Shown in pieces: positions 56,331 to 64,000 of a DNA stretch of 64,000 nucleotides; position 1 is the first letter of the stretch; every line of letters begins with the position of its first letter. The translations under genes and the position numbers were made by a program. The notes beneath the pieces were generated by a model. It saw only the letters and a list, made by a program, of their open reading frames with translations, was not told the DNA's origin and searched no databases. The stretch comes from Mycobacterium sp. 852002-51961_SCH5331710 (GTDB taxonomy: Bacteria > Actinomycetota > Actinomycetes > Mycobacteriales > Mycobacteriaceae): assembly GCF_001665535.1 (NCBI RefSeq), contig NZ_LZSQ01000037.1, positions 62,001 to 126,000 of the forward strand. The letters are read 5' to 3'.

Positions 56331-57182
56331 ATGACAGGTGCGAGCCAACCGTCCGGGCTGATGAACCTGGCGCGCGCGGCGGCGGGCGCCCTGCCGTTCG
56401 TGCCGCGCGGCGAGTCGCTGCCCGACCGCACGCTGACCGTCGAAGACCTGAGCATCGATCCACAGAACGTGGCGGCCTACGCCGCGGTGACCGGACTGCA
56501 GTTCGGCGACACCGTCCCGCTGACGTATCCGTTCGCGCTCACCTTCCCGACGCTGATGTCGTTGGTCACCGGCTTCGACTTCCCGTTCGCGGCAATGGGT
56601 TCGGTGCACATCGAGAACCACATCACGCAGTACCGCCCGATCGCGGTGACCGACTCGGTGTCGGTGAAGGTGCATGCGGAGAATCTGCGCGAGCACCGGC
56701 GGGGTCTGCTGGTCGACATCGTCACCGACGTCAGCGTCGGCAACGAGCAGGCGTGGCATCAGATCACCACGTTCCTGCACCAGCAGCGCACGAGCCTGTC
56801 CGACGAGCCGAAGCCGCCGCCGCAGAAGCCGCCGAAACTCGGTCCGCCGAACGCGATGCTGCGTATCACGCCGGGACAGATCCGGCACTACGCGTCGGTG
56901 GGCGGCGACCACAACCCGATCCACACCAGTGCGATCGCGGCCAAACTGTTCGGGTTCCCGACCGTCATCGCGCACGGGATGTTCAGCGCGGCAGCGGTTC
57001 TGGCGAACATCGAGGGCCAGCTGCCGGATGCGGTGAAGTATTCGGTGAAGTTCGCCAAGCCGGTGGTGCTGCCCGCGAACGCGGGCCTGTACGTCGACCG
57101 GGTGTCCGACGGCTGGGATCTGACGTTGCGCGACATGAAGAAGCGCGAGCCGCATCTATTCGGGACGGTCCGTTCGCTGTAA
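56331..57182 (+). CDS. htdX: 3-hydroxyacyl-thioester dehydratase HtdX
   Basis: A 283-residue double hot-dog (MaoC-like) dehydratase. The N-terminal half lacks catalytic residues. The C-terminal half carries the hydratase-2 motif YASVGGDHNPIHTSAIAAKL (about 184-203) with Asp and His, then FGFPTVIAHGMFSAAAVL. It removes water from (R)-3-hydroxyacyl thioesters in fatty-acid synthesis or its reverse. Corresponds to Rv0241c, shown to have dehydratase activity. Co-operonic with fabG4. Confidence 0.92.
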   Translation: MTGASQPSGLMNLARAAAGALPFVPRGESLPDRTLTVEDLSIDPQNVAAYAAVTGLQFGDTVPLTYPFALTFPTLMSLVTGFDFPFAAMGSVHIENHITQYRPIAVTDSVSVKVHAENLREHRRGLLVDIVTDVSVGNEQAWHQITTFLHQQRTSLSDEPKPPPQKPPKLGPPNAMLRITPGQIRHYASVGGDHNPIHTSAIAAKLFGFPTVIAHGMFSAAAVLANIEGQLPDAVKYSVKFAKPVVLPANAGLYVDRVSDGWDLTLRDMKKREPHLFGTVRSL

Positions 57183-57216
57183 GCGTGTCGAGACTGCGCA
57201 CGGATCGCGATTGGAG

Positions 57217-57846
57217 CTAGTTCGGCGATCGCACCGCAGTCTCGATGGGGTGATCGGACGGGGTGCCCTTGAGGCCGCGCCAGAACAGGTTGATCATCAG
57301 TTCGGCCGCCTCGTCCACACCGGCGTCGCCCGTGCTGACCCGCGACGCCACCGCCTCACCGGCACCGACCAGTGCGACGGCCATCATGTCGAAATCGGTG
57401 TCGGGCTCCGGGTTTCGGGTGCCCGAGCGCAACAACCGGCCGACCAGGTCGATGATGCGCTCGCGGCCCTCGCGCACGGTGTGGGCGAACGCCTGCGAGC
57501 TGGTGGCCTGGCTGTAGAGCACCATCCACGACGCCCGGTTGGCGTCGATGTAGTTCAGGAACGCCAGCACGGCGGTGCGCAGCAGGTCTTTCGGGCTCTG
57601 CTTGAAGTCGATGCGGCTGCGCACGTCGTCGACGAACCGCGCCAGCTCCCGGTCCAGGCACGCCGCGAACAGCTCCTCCTTGGACCCGTAGTACAGGTAC
57701 AACATCGGCTTGGAGATCTGCGCCTCGGCCGCGATCGCGTCCATCGACGTCTCGTGATAGCCGTTGACCGAGAAGATCTGCACGGCGGCGTCCAGCATCT
57801 GCTGCTCGCGCACCGCGCGCGGTAACCGCTTGGTTCCTCCGGCCAT
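57217..57846 (-). CDS. TetR family transcriptional regulator
   Basis: A 209-residue TetR repressor. Helix-turn-helix at about 15-60 (QMLDAAVQIFSVNGYHETSM, then DAIAAEAQISKPMLYLYYGS); the remainder is a helical ligand domain (TetR_C, about 85-190). Corresponds to Rv0238. It converges on htdX (34 bases between stops) and is next to the fatty-acid genes. The shared TACT-N4-RGTA palindromes in their promoters make it a candidate binder, but its own upstream region has no such site, so autoregulation is not evident. Confidence 0.9.
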   Translation of the reverse strand: MAGGTKRLPRAVREQQMLDAAVQIFSVNGYHETSMDAIAAEAQISKPMLYLYYGSKEELFAACLDRELARFVDDVRSRIDFKQSPKDLLRTAVLAFLNYIDANRASWMVLYSQATSSQAFAHTVREGRERIIDLVGRLLRSGTRNPEPDTDFDMMAVALVGAGEAVASRVSTGDAGVDEAAELMINLFWRGLKGTPSDHPIETAVRSPN

Positions 57847-57897
57847 TCCACCAGGGTAAGCAATCCGCCCGCCGGAGGAGTGCGCAGCAGGTAGGGA

Positions 57898-59064
57898 CTA
57901 GCAGCGCGGGTTGGGCCCCTTTACCGCCGCCATCCGCAGAACCGACGCGTCGACGCTGGACATCGACAGCTCCCCGGCTTCCAACGCCTTCTCCAACCGG
58001 TCGAGCACCGCGGGCACCTCGCCGGTGCTCAGCCACAGCGCGACGTCGGCGCCTGCCTGCAGGCTCCGCAGCGCCGCCTCGGCGACCCCGAACCGGTCTG
58101 TGATGGCCCGCATACCGGACAAATCATCGGTGAACACGGGGCCGTTGAACGGCTGGCCGCCGTAGTTGCCCGACCGCAGCAGCGCGTAGGCCGCCGGGCT
58201 CAGGCTGGCCGGGTCGCTGCCGGTCAGCCCGGGCACCTGTAGGTGACCGACCATCACACCGACCGGCGCCTGGCTGGTCAGCGTTCGGTACGGCACCAGA
58301 TCGGTTGTCTGCAGGTCGCTGAGCGGTGGCGTCGTGACGCCGCCCGTGTGCGAGTCGCCCGAGAGGCGCCCATGGCCGGGGAAGTGTTTGAGCACCGGCA
58401 TCACACCGCCGTCTCGCAGGCCACGGGCATACGCGCCGGCGAAATCGGTGACGACGGCCGGATCGGAGCCGAACGACCGGTCGCCGATGGCGCCGCCCCC
58501 ATCGACGTCGACAACCGGCGCGAAGTCGACGGTGATACCGAGCCCGCGCATGGCCTGGCCCCGCTTCAGCGCGATGCTGTACACCTCTTCCGGCGTACTG
58601 CTGGCGGCCAGCGAGGCCGGCGCCGGTTGGCTGCCGATCAGCCCGGCCAGCCGCGACACCTGGCCGCCCTCCTCGTCGACGCTGACCGCGAGCGGTAGCG
58701 GGGTCGCCGATCCTGCGATGCCTGCCAACGAGCCGTCAGACAGCATCGACAGGTCGGTCCAGCTGCCGACGAAGATGCCGCCGACGTGGTGATTGTCGAC
58801 GACCGCACGCGCGTCGGCCGCGTTGGAAACGCCCACCATCAACAGCTGGGCGAGCTTGTCGCGGGTCGACATCGACGCCAGCAGGGAATCCCCGGCTCCG
58901 CATGGGGGGGCCGCCGGCGCGGCCGGAGCCTCGGGCACGGCCGTCGCCGCCTTGGTGATGGGCGCCGACGACGCTGACGGCTCGGCCTCCTGCGCGGCAG
59001 GCGAGCACGCCATCAACAAGATCGGTGTGGCAGCGAGGACACACAATGCGCGGGGCAAGGCCAT
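57898..59064 (-). CDS. lpqI: Beta-N-acetylglucosaminidase lipoprotein LpqI (NagZ-like)
   Basis: A 388-residue lipoprotein with a GH3 hydrolase domain. Signal and lipobox: MALPRALCVLAATPILLMACS with Cys at about residue 20. An Ala/Pro-rich linker to about 55 follows. Catalytic parts are KHFPGHGRLSGDSHTG (His/Asp dyad, about 224-239) and the nucleophile Asp in FTDDLSGM (about 305). It removes GlcNAc during peptidoglycan turnover at the outer membrane face. The ATG at 59064 gives exactly the length of M. tuberculosis LpqI (Rv0237). The 149 upstream residues are shadow. Confidence 0.92.
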   Translation of the reverse strand: MALPRALCVLAATPILLMACSPAAQEAEPSASSAPITKAATAVPEAPAAPAAPPCGAGDSLLASMSTRDKLAQLLMVGVSNAADARAVVDNHHVGGIFVGSWTDLSMLSDGSLAGIAGSATPLPLAVSVDEEGGQVSRLAGLIGSQPAPASLAASSTPEEVYSIALKRGQAMRGLGITVDFAPVVDVDGGGAIGDRSFGSDPAVVTDFAGAYARGLRDGGVMPVLKHFPGHGRLSGDSHTGGVTTPPLSDLQTTDLVPYRTLTSQAPVGVMVGHLQVPGLTGSDPASLSPAAYALLRSGNYGGQPFNGPVFTDDLSGMRAITDRFGVAEAALRSLQAGADVALWLSTGEVPAVLDRLEKALEAGELSMSSVDASVLRMAAVKGPNPRC

Positions 59065-59172
59065 GGGCTTCGACACTAACTGCTGTCGCGCTTCACATCT
59101 ATCTCGTGGTCGGCGTGTACCCCGAGAACCTGGGTTCAGCTGCGGACATGGCCCGCGTGCTACTTTTGCCGC

Positions 59173-59346
59173 ATGGATCGGTTCCTCGTGCCAGCCGCCG
59201 CCAGCGTCGTGGTCGGCCTGCTGCTGGGCGCGGCGGCCGTCTTCGGTGTGACGCTGATGGTGCAGCAGGACAACAAGCCACCTCTGCAAGCGGGCGATCC
59301 GGCGTCTTCGGTGCTCAACAGGGTCGAGTACGGCGACCGCACCTGA
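59173..59346 (+). CDS. 57-residue secreted or membrane-anchored DUF2613 peptide (Rv0236A-like)
   Basis: A short ORF: MDRFLVPAAASVVVGLLLGA, then AAVFGVTLMVQQDNKPPLQA, GDPASSVLNRVEYGDRT. An uncleaved or cleaved signal-like helix (residues ~5-30) precedes a short polar tail ending VEYG. Length (57 residues), sequence style and position directly before aftD match M. tuberculosis Rv0236A, annotated as a small secreted protein (DUF2613). The next gene starts 43 bases after its stop. A close functional link with AftD is likely but unproven. Confidence 0.82.
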   Translation: MDRFLVPAAASVVVGLLLGAAAVFGVTLMVQQDNKPPLQAGDPASSVLNRVEYGDRT

Positions 59347-59389
59347 TTCTCGGGTCGCCGCGCAGACGACCCCGCTCTCCCGGCGCTGG

Positions 59390-62300
59390 TTGTGGGTGGC
59401 CGCTGCGGCGGCACTTGTCCTGACGTTCGCCCAGTCACCCGGACAGATCTCCCCCGACACCAAGCTTGACCTGACCGCCAACCCGCTGCGATTCCTGGCG
59501 CGCGCGTTCAACCTCTGGAACAGCGAGCTGCCGTTCGGTCAGGCGCAGAACCAGGCCTACGGCTACCTGTTCCCGCACGGCACCTTCTTCCTGATCGGCG
59601 ACGTCGTCGGGCTGCCCGGCTGGGTCACTCAGCGGCTGTGGTGGGCGCTGCTGCTGGTCGTCGGGTTCTGGGGCATCGTGCGGGTGGCCGAGGCGCTCAA
59701 CGACGGGCGCGGCATCGGCAGCCCGACGTCGCGCGTCATCGCCGCGGTCGCGTATGCACTGTCCCCGCGGGTGCTGACCACGCTCGGCGCGATCTCCTCC
59801 GAGACCCTTCCGATGATGCTGGCGCCGTGGGTGCTGCTGCCGGTGATCCTGGTGCTGCGGGGCGATCCGCGAGTGCGGGTGCTCGCGATGCGATCCGCGG
59901 TGGCGATTGCGTTGATGGGTGCGGTCAACGCGGTGGCCACGATCACCGGCTGCCTGTGTGCGGTCATCTGGTTGGCGTGCCACCGGCCCACGAGGCAGTG
60001 GTGGCGGTTCACCGCATGGTGGGCGCTCGGTATCGCGCTGGCGGTGCTGTGGTGGGTCGTCGCGCTGCTGATGCTGGGCCGGGTCAGCCCGCCGTTCCTC
60101 GACTTCATCGAATCCTCGGGTGTGACCACGCGGTGGATGTCGCTGACCGAGATGCTGCGCGGCACCGACGCGTGGACGCCGTTCGTGGCGCCCAACGCGA
60201 CGGCCGGCGCCTCGCTGGTGACCGGTTCGGTCGCGGTGCTGGCCACCACCCTGGTGGCCGTCGCGGGCCTGGCGGGGCTGGCCTTGAAGACGATGCCCGC
60301 CCGCGGTCGGCTGATCATCATCCTTTTGGTCGGGGTCACGCTACTGGCGCTCGGCTATTCCGGCGGGCTCGGCTCGCCCGTCGCGCTGCAGGTTCAGGCG
60401 TTCCTCGACGCGTCCGGGACGCCGCTGCGCAACCTGCACAAGCTCGAACCGCTGTTACGGCTGCCGCTGGCGTTGGGGTTGGCGCATCTGCTCGGGCGCA
60501 TCCCGCTGCCGGGGAGCGCACCGCGCGAGCAGTGGACGACCGCGCTGGCACACCCCGAACGGGACAAACGCGTGGCGGTGGGGATCGTGGTGCTGGTTGC
60601 GCTGGCCGCGGGAACGTCGCTGGCGTGGACCGGACGGCTTACTCCCCCAGGTGCTTTCGAGGCGATCCCGCAGTACTGGCATGACACCGCCGACTGGCTC
60701 GACGAACACAACACCGACGGCCGCGTTCTGGTCGCGCCGGGTGCTCCGTTCGCCACCCAGGTGTGGGGCAACAGCCACGACGAACCGCTGCAGGTCCTCG
60801 GCGACAGCCCGTGGGGTGTGCGCGACTCCATACCGCTGACCCCGCCGGAGACCATCCGCGCGCTGGACTCCGTGCAGCGACTGTTCGCCGCGGGTAGACC
60901 GTCCGCAGGCTTGGCGGATACCCTTGCCCGCCAGGGTATTTCGTATGTCGTCGTGCGCAACGACTTGGATCCGGAGTCGTCCCGTTCGGCGCGACCGCTG
61001 CTGGTGCACCGCGCCGTCGACGGCTCACCCGGCCTGGAGAAGGTCGCCGAGTTCGGCAATCCGGTCGGCGCCGGTACCCTGGCCGGATTCGTCTCCGACA
61101 GCGGCCTGCGGCCCCGCTACCCCGCCGTCGAGATCTACCGGGTGCACGCCGAAATCCCCGTGACGCCTTACCTCGTCGATACGGATCGCATGGCGCGGGT
61201 GGACGGTGCGCCCGAGGCGCTGCTGCGGCTCGACGAGCGCCGCCGGTTACAGGGCCGGCCGCCGCTGGGACCGATGCTGTTGACCCCCGACGCCGAACGC
61301 GCGGGCGTGCCGACCCCCGTCGTCACAGTCACCGACACCCCACTCGCCCGGGAGACCGACTACGGCCGCGTCGACGACCATTCCTCGGCGATCCGCACCC
61401 CCGACGATCCACGCCACACCCACAACCGGGTCATCGACTATCCCTCTCCCGGCGCCGATCTCGTCTACGGGCAGTGGAACGGCGGCCGCGTGTCGGTGTC
61501 GAGTTCGGCGGCCGATTCGACCGCGCTTCCCAACGTCGCACCAGCGACCGGTCCGGCCGCGGCGGTGGACGCCGACCCGTCGACGAGTTGGGTGTCGAAC
61601 TCGCTGCAGTCCGCGATCGGCCAGTGGATGCAGGTGGACTTCGACCACCCCGTCACCAACGCGACCATCACCGTCACGCCCAGCGCCACCGCGGTCGGTG
61701 CGCAGATCCGGCGCATCGAGATCTCGACGGTCAACGGGACCAGCACCCTTCGCTTCGATGAAGCGGGCAAACCGCTGACCGCCGCCCTGCCCTACGGCGA
61801 ATCACCGTGGGTGCGGCTCACCGCCGTCGCGACCGACGACGGTTCGGCGGGCGTGCAGTTCGGCATCACCGACCTCGCCGTCACTCAGTACGACGCGAAC
61901 GGCTTCGCCCACCCCGTCAGCCTGCGCCACACTGTCGCGGTGCCCGGTCCGCCACCGGGTTCGACTGTGGCGCAATGGGATCTGGGATCGGAATTGCTGG
62001 GCCGTTCGGGCTGCGCCGAGAGCCCGACCGGTTACCGCTGCGCCGCGTTGATGGCGCTCTCAGCGGAGGAGCCGGTCAACCTGAGCCGCACGCTGACCGT
62101 GCCGGCGCCGATCGCGGTGACGCCGACGGTGTGGGTGCGGGCCCGTCAGGGGCCGAAGCTGGCCGACCTGATCAGCGCGCCGGGCGCCGCACGTGCGATG
62201 GGCGACGCCGATCCGATCGATGTGCTCGGTTCGGCCTACGCCGCGGCCGATGGCGATGCAGGCACGGCGTGGACCGCCCCTCAGGGTGTCGTCCAACAGG

Positions 62301-63556
62301 GGACGCCGCCCACGCTGACGCTGAAGCTGCCCCGCCGAAGCGAGGTCGCCGGGCTGCAGGTGACACCGAGTCCCTCGGAGCTGCCGGCACATCCGACGCT
62401 GGTGGCGGTCGACCTCGGCGACGGCCCGCAGATCCGTCCGGTGGCCGGCGACGCGGGCGCGCAGACGCTGCACCTCAAACCGCAGGTCACCGACACCGTG
62501 ACGGTCTCCATCCTCGACTGGGACGACGTCATCGACCGCACCGCGCTCGGCTTCGACCAGCTCAAGCCGCCCGGCCTCGCCGAGGTCACCGCGCTCGACG
62601 CACGGGGCGAACCAATCGCCGCCGCCGACGCCGATGCCAACCGCGAGCGCAGGATCGAAATGCCCTGTGGCAAGGGGCCGGTCATCGGTATCGCGGGTGA
62701 GTTCGTGCAGACCTCGCTCACCACGACCGTCGGTGCGCTGCTCGACGGTGAGCCCGTCGCCGCACACCCGTGCCGGACCGAACCGATCCTGCTGCCCGAG
62801 GGACAGCAAGAGCTGGTCATCAGCCCCGGCGGCGCGTTCATCGTCGACGGGGCACGACTCGCCGGGCCGCAGGCCGACGAAATACGCCCGGCGCCAACCA
62901 CTCCCGCGCACGTCGGGCATTGGAGCGCGGACCGCCGTGAGGTGACCGTCGCCCCGTCGTCGGCGTCCCGCATCCTCGTCGTCCCGGAAAGCATCAACCC
63001 CGGGTGGGTCGCCCGCGACAGCGGTGGAACCGCACTGACGCCGATCACGGTGAACGGCTGGCAGCAGGGGTGGGTACTGCCGCCGGGCACGGCAGGGCCG
63101 GTCACGCTGAGTTTCCCGGCGAACGCGCCCTACCGCGCCGGGCTCATCGGAGGCCTGGCGCTGCTGCCGGTGCTCGCCCTGTTGGCGTTGCTGCCGATGC
63201 GCAGGCGACCCGCCCCCGCGAACCCGGTGCCGGTGTGGCGTCCGCACCCGTACGCGGTGGGCGCCGCGGCACTGCTCACGGGCACCGCCATCTCGGGGGT
63301 GACGGGCTTCGTGATCGTCGGAGTTGCGCTGGGAATCCGCTATCTGCTGCGCAACCGCGAAAAGCTCTGCGAGGCAATCACGGTCACTGCCGCGGCCGGC
63401 GGGCTGATCCTCGCCGGGGCGGTGTTGAGCCAGAACCCGTGGCGATCGGTCGACGGCTACATCGGACATTCGTGGGGTGTGCAGCTGCTGACGCTGATCT
63501 CGGTGGCCACCGTCGCCGCATCGACCGTGCCCATCCGGTCGAGCCGGCTCAGTTGA
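59390..63556 (+). CDS. aftD: Arabinofuranosyltransferase AftD
   Basis: A 1388-residue GT-C membrane glycosyltransferase. It adds alpha-arabinofuranose from decaprenyl-phosphoarabinose to arabinan of arabinogalactan/LAM. N-terminal hydrophobic helices (residues ~1-420) with LDLTANPLRFLARAFNLWNS (about 27-46). There follows a large extracytoplasmic region with carbohydrate-binding-like beta domains (VSSSAADSTALPNVAPATGPAAAVDADPSTSWVSNS, i.e. F5/8-type, about 695-735; here only part is quoted), and two to four C-terminal helices. TTG 59390 is the first NUG codon in frame. Homology of the N-terminus suggests PLSRRWLWV begins further upstream, where the expected start is GTC (59354). Corresponds to Rv0236c. 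Confidence 0.92.
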   Translation: MWVAAAAALVLTFAQSPGQISPDTKLDLTANPLRFLARAFNLWNSELPFGQAQNQAYGYLFPHGTFFLIGDVVGLPGWVTQRLWWALLLVVGFWGIVRVAEALNDGRGIGSPTSRVIAAVAYALSPRVLTTLGAISSETLPMMLAPWVLLPVILVLRGDPRVRVLAMRSAVAIALMGAVNAVATITGCLCAVIWLACHRPTRQWWRFTAWWALGIALAVLWWVVALLMLGRVSPPFLDFIESSGVTTRWMSLTEMLRGTDAWTPFVAPNATAGASLVTGSVAVLATTLVAVAGLAGLALKTMPARGRLIIILLVGVTLLALGYSGGLGSPVALQVQAFLDASGTPLRNLHKLEPLLRLPLALGLAHLLGRIPLPGSAPREQWTTALAHPERDKRVAVGIVVLVALAAGTSLAWTGRLTPPGAFEAIPQYWHDTADWLDEHNTDGRVLVAPGAPFATQVWGNSHDEPLQVLGDSPWGVRDSIPLTPPETIRALDSVQRLFAAGRPSAGLADTLARQGISYVVVRNDLDPESSRSARPLLVHRAVDGSPGLEKVAEFGNPVGAGTLAGFVSDSGLRPRYPAVEIYRVHAEIPVTPYLVDTDRMARVDGAPEALLRLDERRRLQGRPPLGPMLLTPDAERAGVPTPVVTVTDTPLARETDYGRVDDHSSAIRTPDDPRHTHNRVIDYPSPGADLVYGQWNGGRVSVSSSAADSTALPNVAPATGPAAAVDADPSTSWVSNSLQSAIGQWMQVDFDHPVTNATITVTPSATAVGAQIRRIEISTVNGTSTLRFDEAGKPLTAALPYGESPWVRLTAVATDDGSAGVQFGITDLAVTQYDANGFAHPVSLRHTVAVPGPPPGSTVAQWDLGSELLGRSGCAESPTGYRCAALMALSAEEPVNLSRTLTVPAPIAVTPTVWVRARQGPKLADLISAPGAARAMGDADPIDVLGSAYAAADGDAGTAWTAPQGVVQQGTPPTLTLKLPRRSEVAGLQVTPSPSELPAHPTLVAVDLGDGPQIRPVAGDAGAQTLHLKPQVTDTVTVSILDWDDVIDRTALGFDQLKPPGLAEVTALDARGEPIAAADADANRERRIEMPCGKGPVIGIAGEFVQTSLTTTVGALLDGEPVAAHPCRTEPILLPEGQQELVISPGGAFIVDGARLAGPQADEIRPAPTTPAHVGHWSADRREVTVAPSSASRILVVPESINPGWVARDSGGTALTPITVNGWQQGWVLPPGTAGPVTLSFPANAPYRAGLIGGLALLPVLALLALLPMRRRPAPANPVPVWRPHPYAVGAAALLTGTAISGVTGFVIVGVALGIRYLLRNREKLCEAITVTAAAGGLILAGAVLSQNPWRSVDGYIGHSWGVQLLTLISVATVAASTVPIRSSRLS

Positions 63557-64000
63557 CCGCGATCAGGTGCTCGAGCTTGGGTTCGCCGACGACGTACTTC
63601 TCGACCTCCTGTTCGGCGATCAGGTCCTGACCCGTCTGCCGCACGACGTGTTGGTGCAGGTGCTCGTACCACGACCGCACGACAAACGCCTCGACGAACG
63701 TGTGGGGGAATTCGCCGCTGCGGAACAACCGCCATTGCGCGGCCCCGGTCCGCTGGCGTGAGCGCCTCACCCGGTCCATCGCGGCGATGAACGATGCCTC
63801 GTTCTCCGCTGCGACCTTGTACGTCTTGAGCACCAAGACCGGTCCGTCGGGCGGGGCGGGTTCGAACACCAGCGCCGGCTCCGGCCAGTGCGCCGACGGT
63901 TCGACATCGAGATTGCCGGTGCCCGGGTGCAGCGGCCACCACACCAGCGACACCGCGCACACGGCGAGCATCCCGGCCGCGATCAGCAAGGCCGTCACGC
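63549..64000 (-). CDS. C-terminal part of an MFS_3 family exporter (cut by window edge)
   Basis: About 150 residues of the 3' end; the gene continues past the right edge. A hydrophobic segment (ALLIAAGMLAVCAVSLVWWP) is the last transmembrane helix. It is followed by a soluble domain (VLVLKTYKVAAENEASFIAA, MDRVRRSRQRTGAAQWRLFRSGEF, in pieces; then VESWYEH-like VVRSWYEHLHQHVVRQTGQD). This C-terminal ABM-like domain is typical of the Pfam MFS_3 (EntS-like) transporters. The stop overlaps the end of aftD by 8 bases. The substrate is unknown. A different gene, Rv0235c, lies here in M. tuberculosis. Confidence 0.75.
   Translation of the reverse strand, partial: VTALLIAAGMLAVCAVSLVWWPLHPGTGNLDVEPSAHWPEPALVFEPAPPDGPVLVLKTYKVAAENEASFIAAMDRVRRSRQRTGAAQWRLFRSGEFPHTFVEAFVVRSWYEHLHQHVVRQTGQDLIAEQEVEKYVVGEPKLEHLIAVN

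Overview
The window is high-GC chromosomal DNA from a rapidly growing mycobacterium (Mycolicibacterium type). The evidence is gene content and gene order. From about 12.1 kb to the right end the genes follow the M. tuberculosis Rv0265c-to-Rv0236c neighbourhood: fecB2, pxpB/pxpC, aac(2')-I, nnaR, sirohydrochlorin chelatase, nirBD, hsp, sdh1, flavin reductase, fadE5, fadA2, fabG4, htdX, TetR, lpqI, Rv0236A-like, aftD. A complete trehalose polyphleate (TPP) locus is inserted in it, as in M. smegmatis and M. abscessus. I see no tRNA, rRNA, insertion sequence, prophage or CRISPR array, and no gene-free stretch longer than 300 bases.

Layout. 0.1-3.5 kb: catabolic operon (SDR, aldehyde dehydrogenase, NDMA-type alcohol dehydrogenase) behind a perfect inverted-repeat operator. 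3.65-8.5 kb: tightly coupled unit of AraC regulator, GAF/SpoIIE phosphatase, B12-binding sensor with a CarH-type Wx9EH motif, STAS antagonist and MOSC protein; it looks like a cobalamin (possibly light) input to sigma-factor partner switching. 8.5-10 kb: divergent lysG/lysE. 10-14 kb: SDR, a 29-residue membrane peptide coupled to a YeiH-type exporter, FecB2-like lipoprotein, queuosine-precursor transporter. 14-16 kb: pxpBC and aac(2')-I. 16.3-21.1 kb: nitrite assimilation (NnaR-type regulator, chelatase making siroheme, NirBD). 21.3-22.9 kb: Hsp20, a small membrane protein, a PEP-mutase-family enzyme. 23-27.4 kb: succinate dehydrogenase 1 operon, carrying tandem repeats at the start of sdhA and at the end of sdhB.

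27.4-47.1 kb: flavin reductase, gap-like gene, pE-fadD23-mmpL10-papA3 (minus strand) and a divergent 3608-residue two-module PKS. FadD23 should activate the starter, PKS extend it to phleic acid, PapA3 acylate trehalose, MmpL10 export the intermediate and PE complete the polyacylation outside. 47.1-57.9 kb: a reductase, FadE5, a two-component system, an LLM enzyme, FadA2, FabG4, HtdX and a TetR regulator, i.e. acyl-CoA metabolism. A shared TACT-N4-RGTA palindrome occurs twice before fadE5, once between fadA2 and fabG4 and once before pxpB. 57.9-64 kb: LpqI, a 57-residue DUF2613-type peptide, AftD (arabinan assembly) and the end of an MFS_3 exporter cut by the window edge.

Several starts were moved to internal codons with better ribosome sites or homology (nirB, nirD, hsp, papA3, pks, fadA2, lpqI, sdhC and others). 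Three short genes (10954-11043, 27203-27364, 59173-59346) were found by reading the DNA directly.
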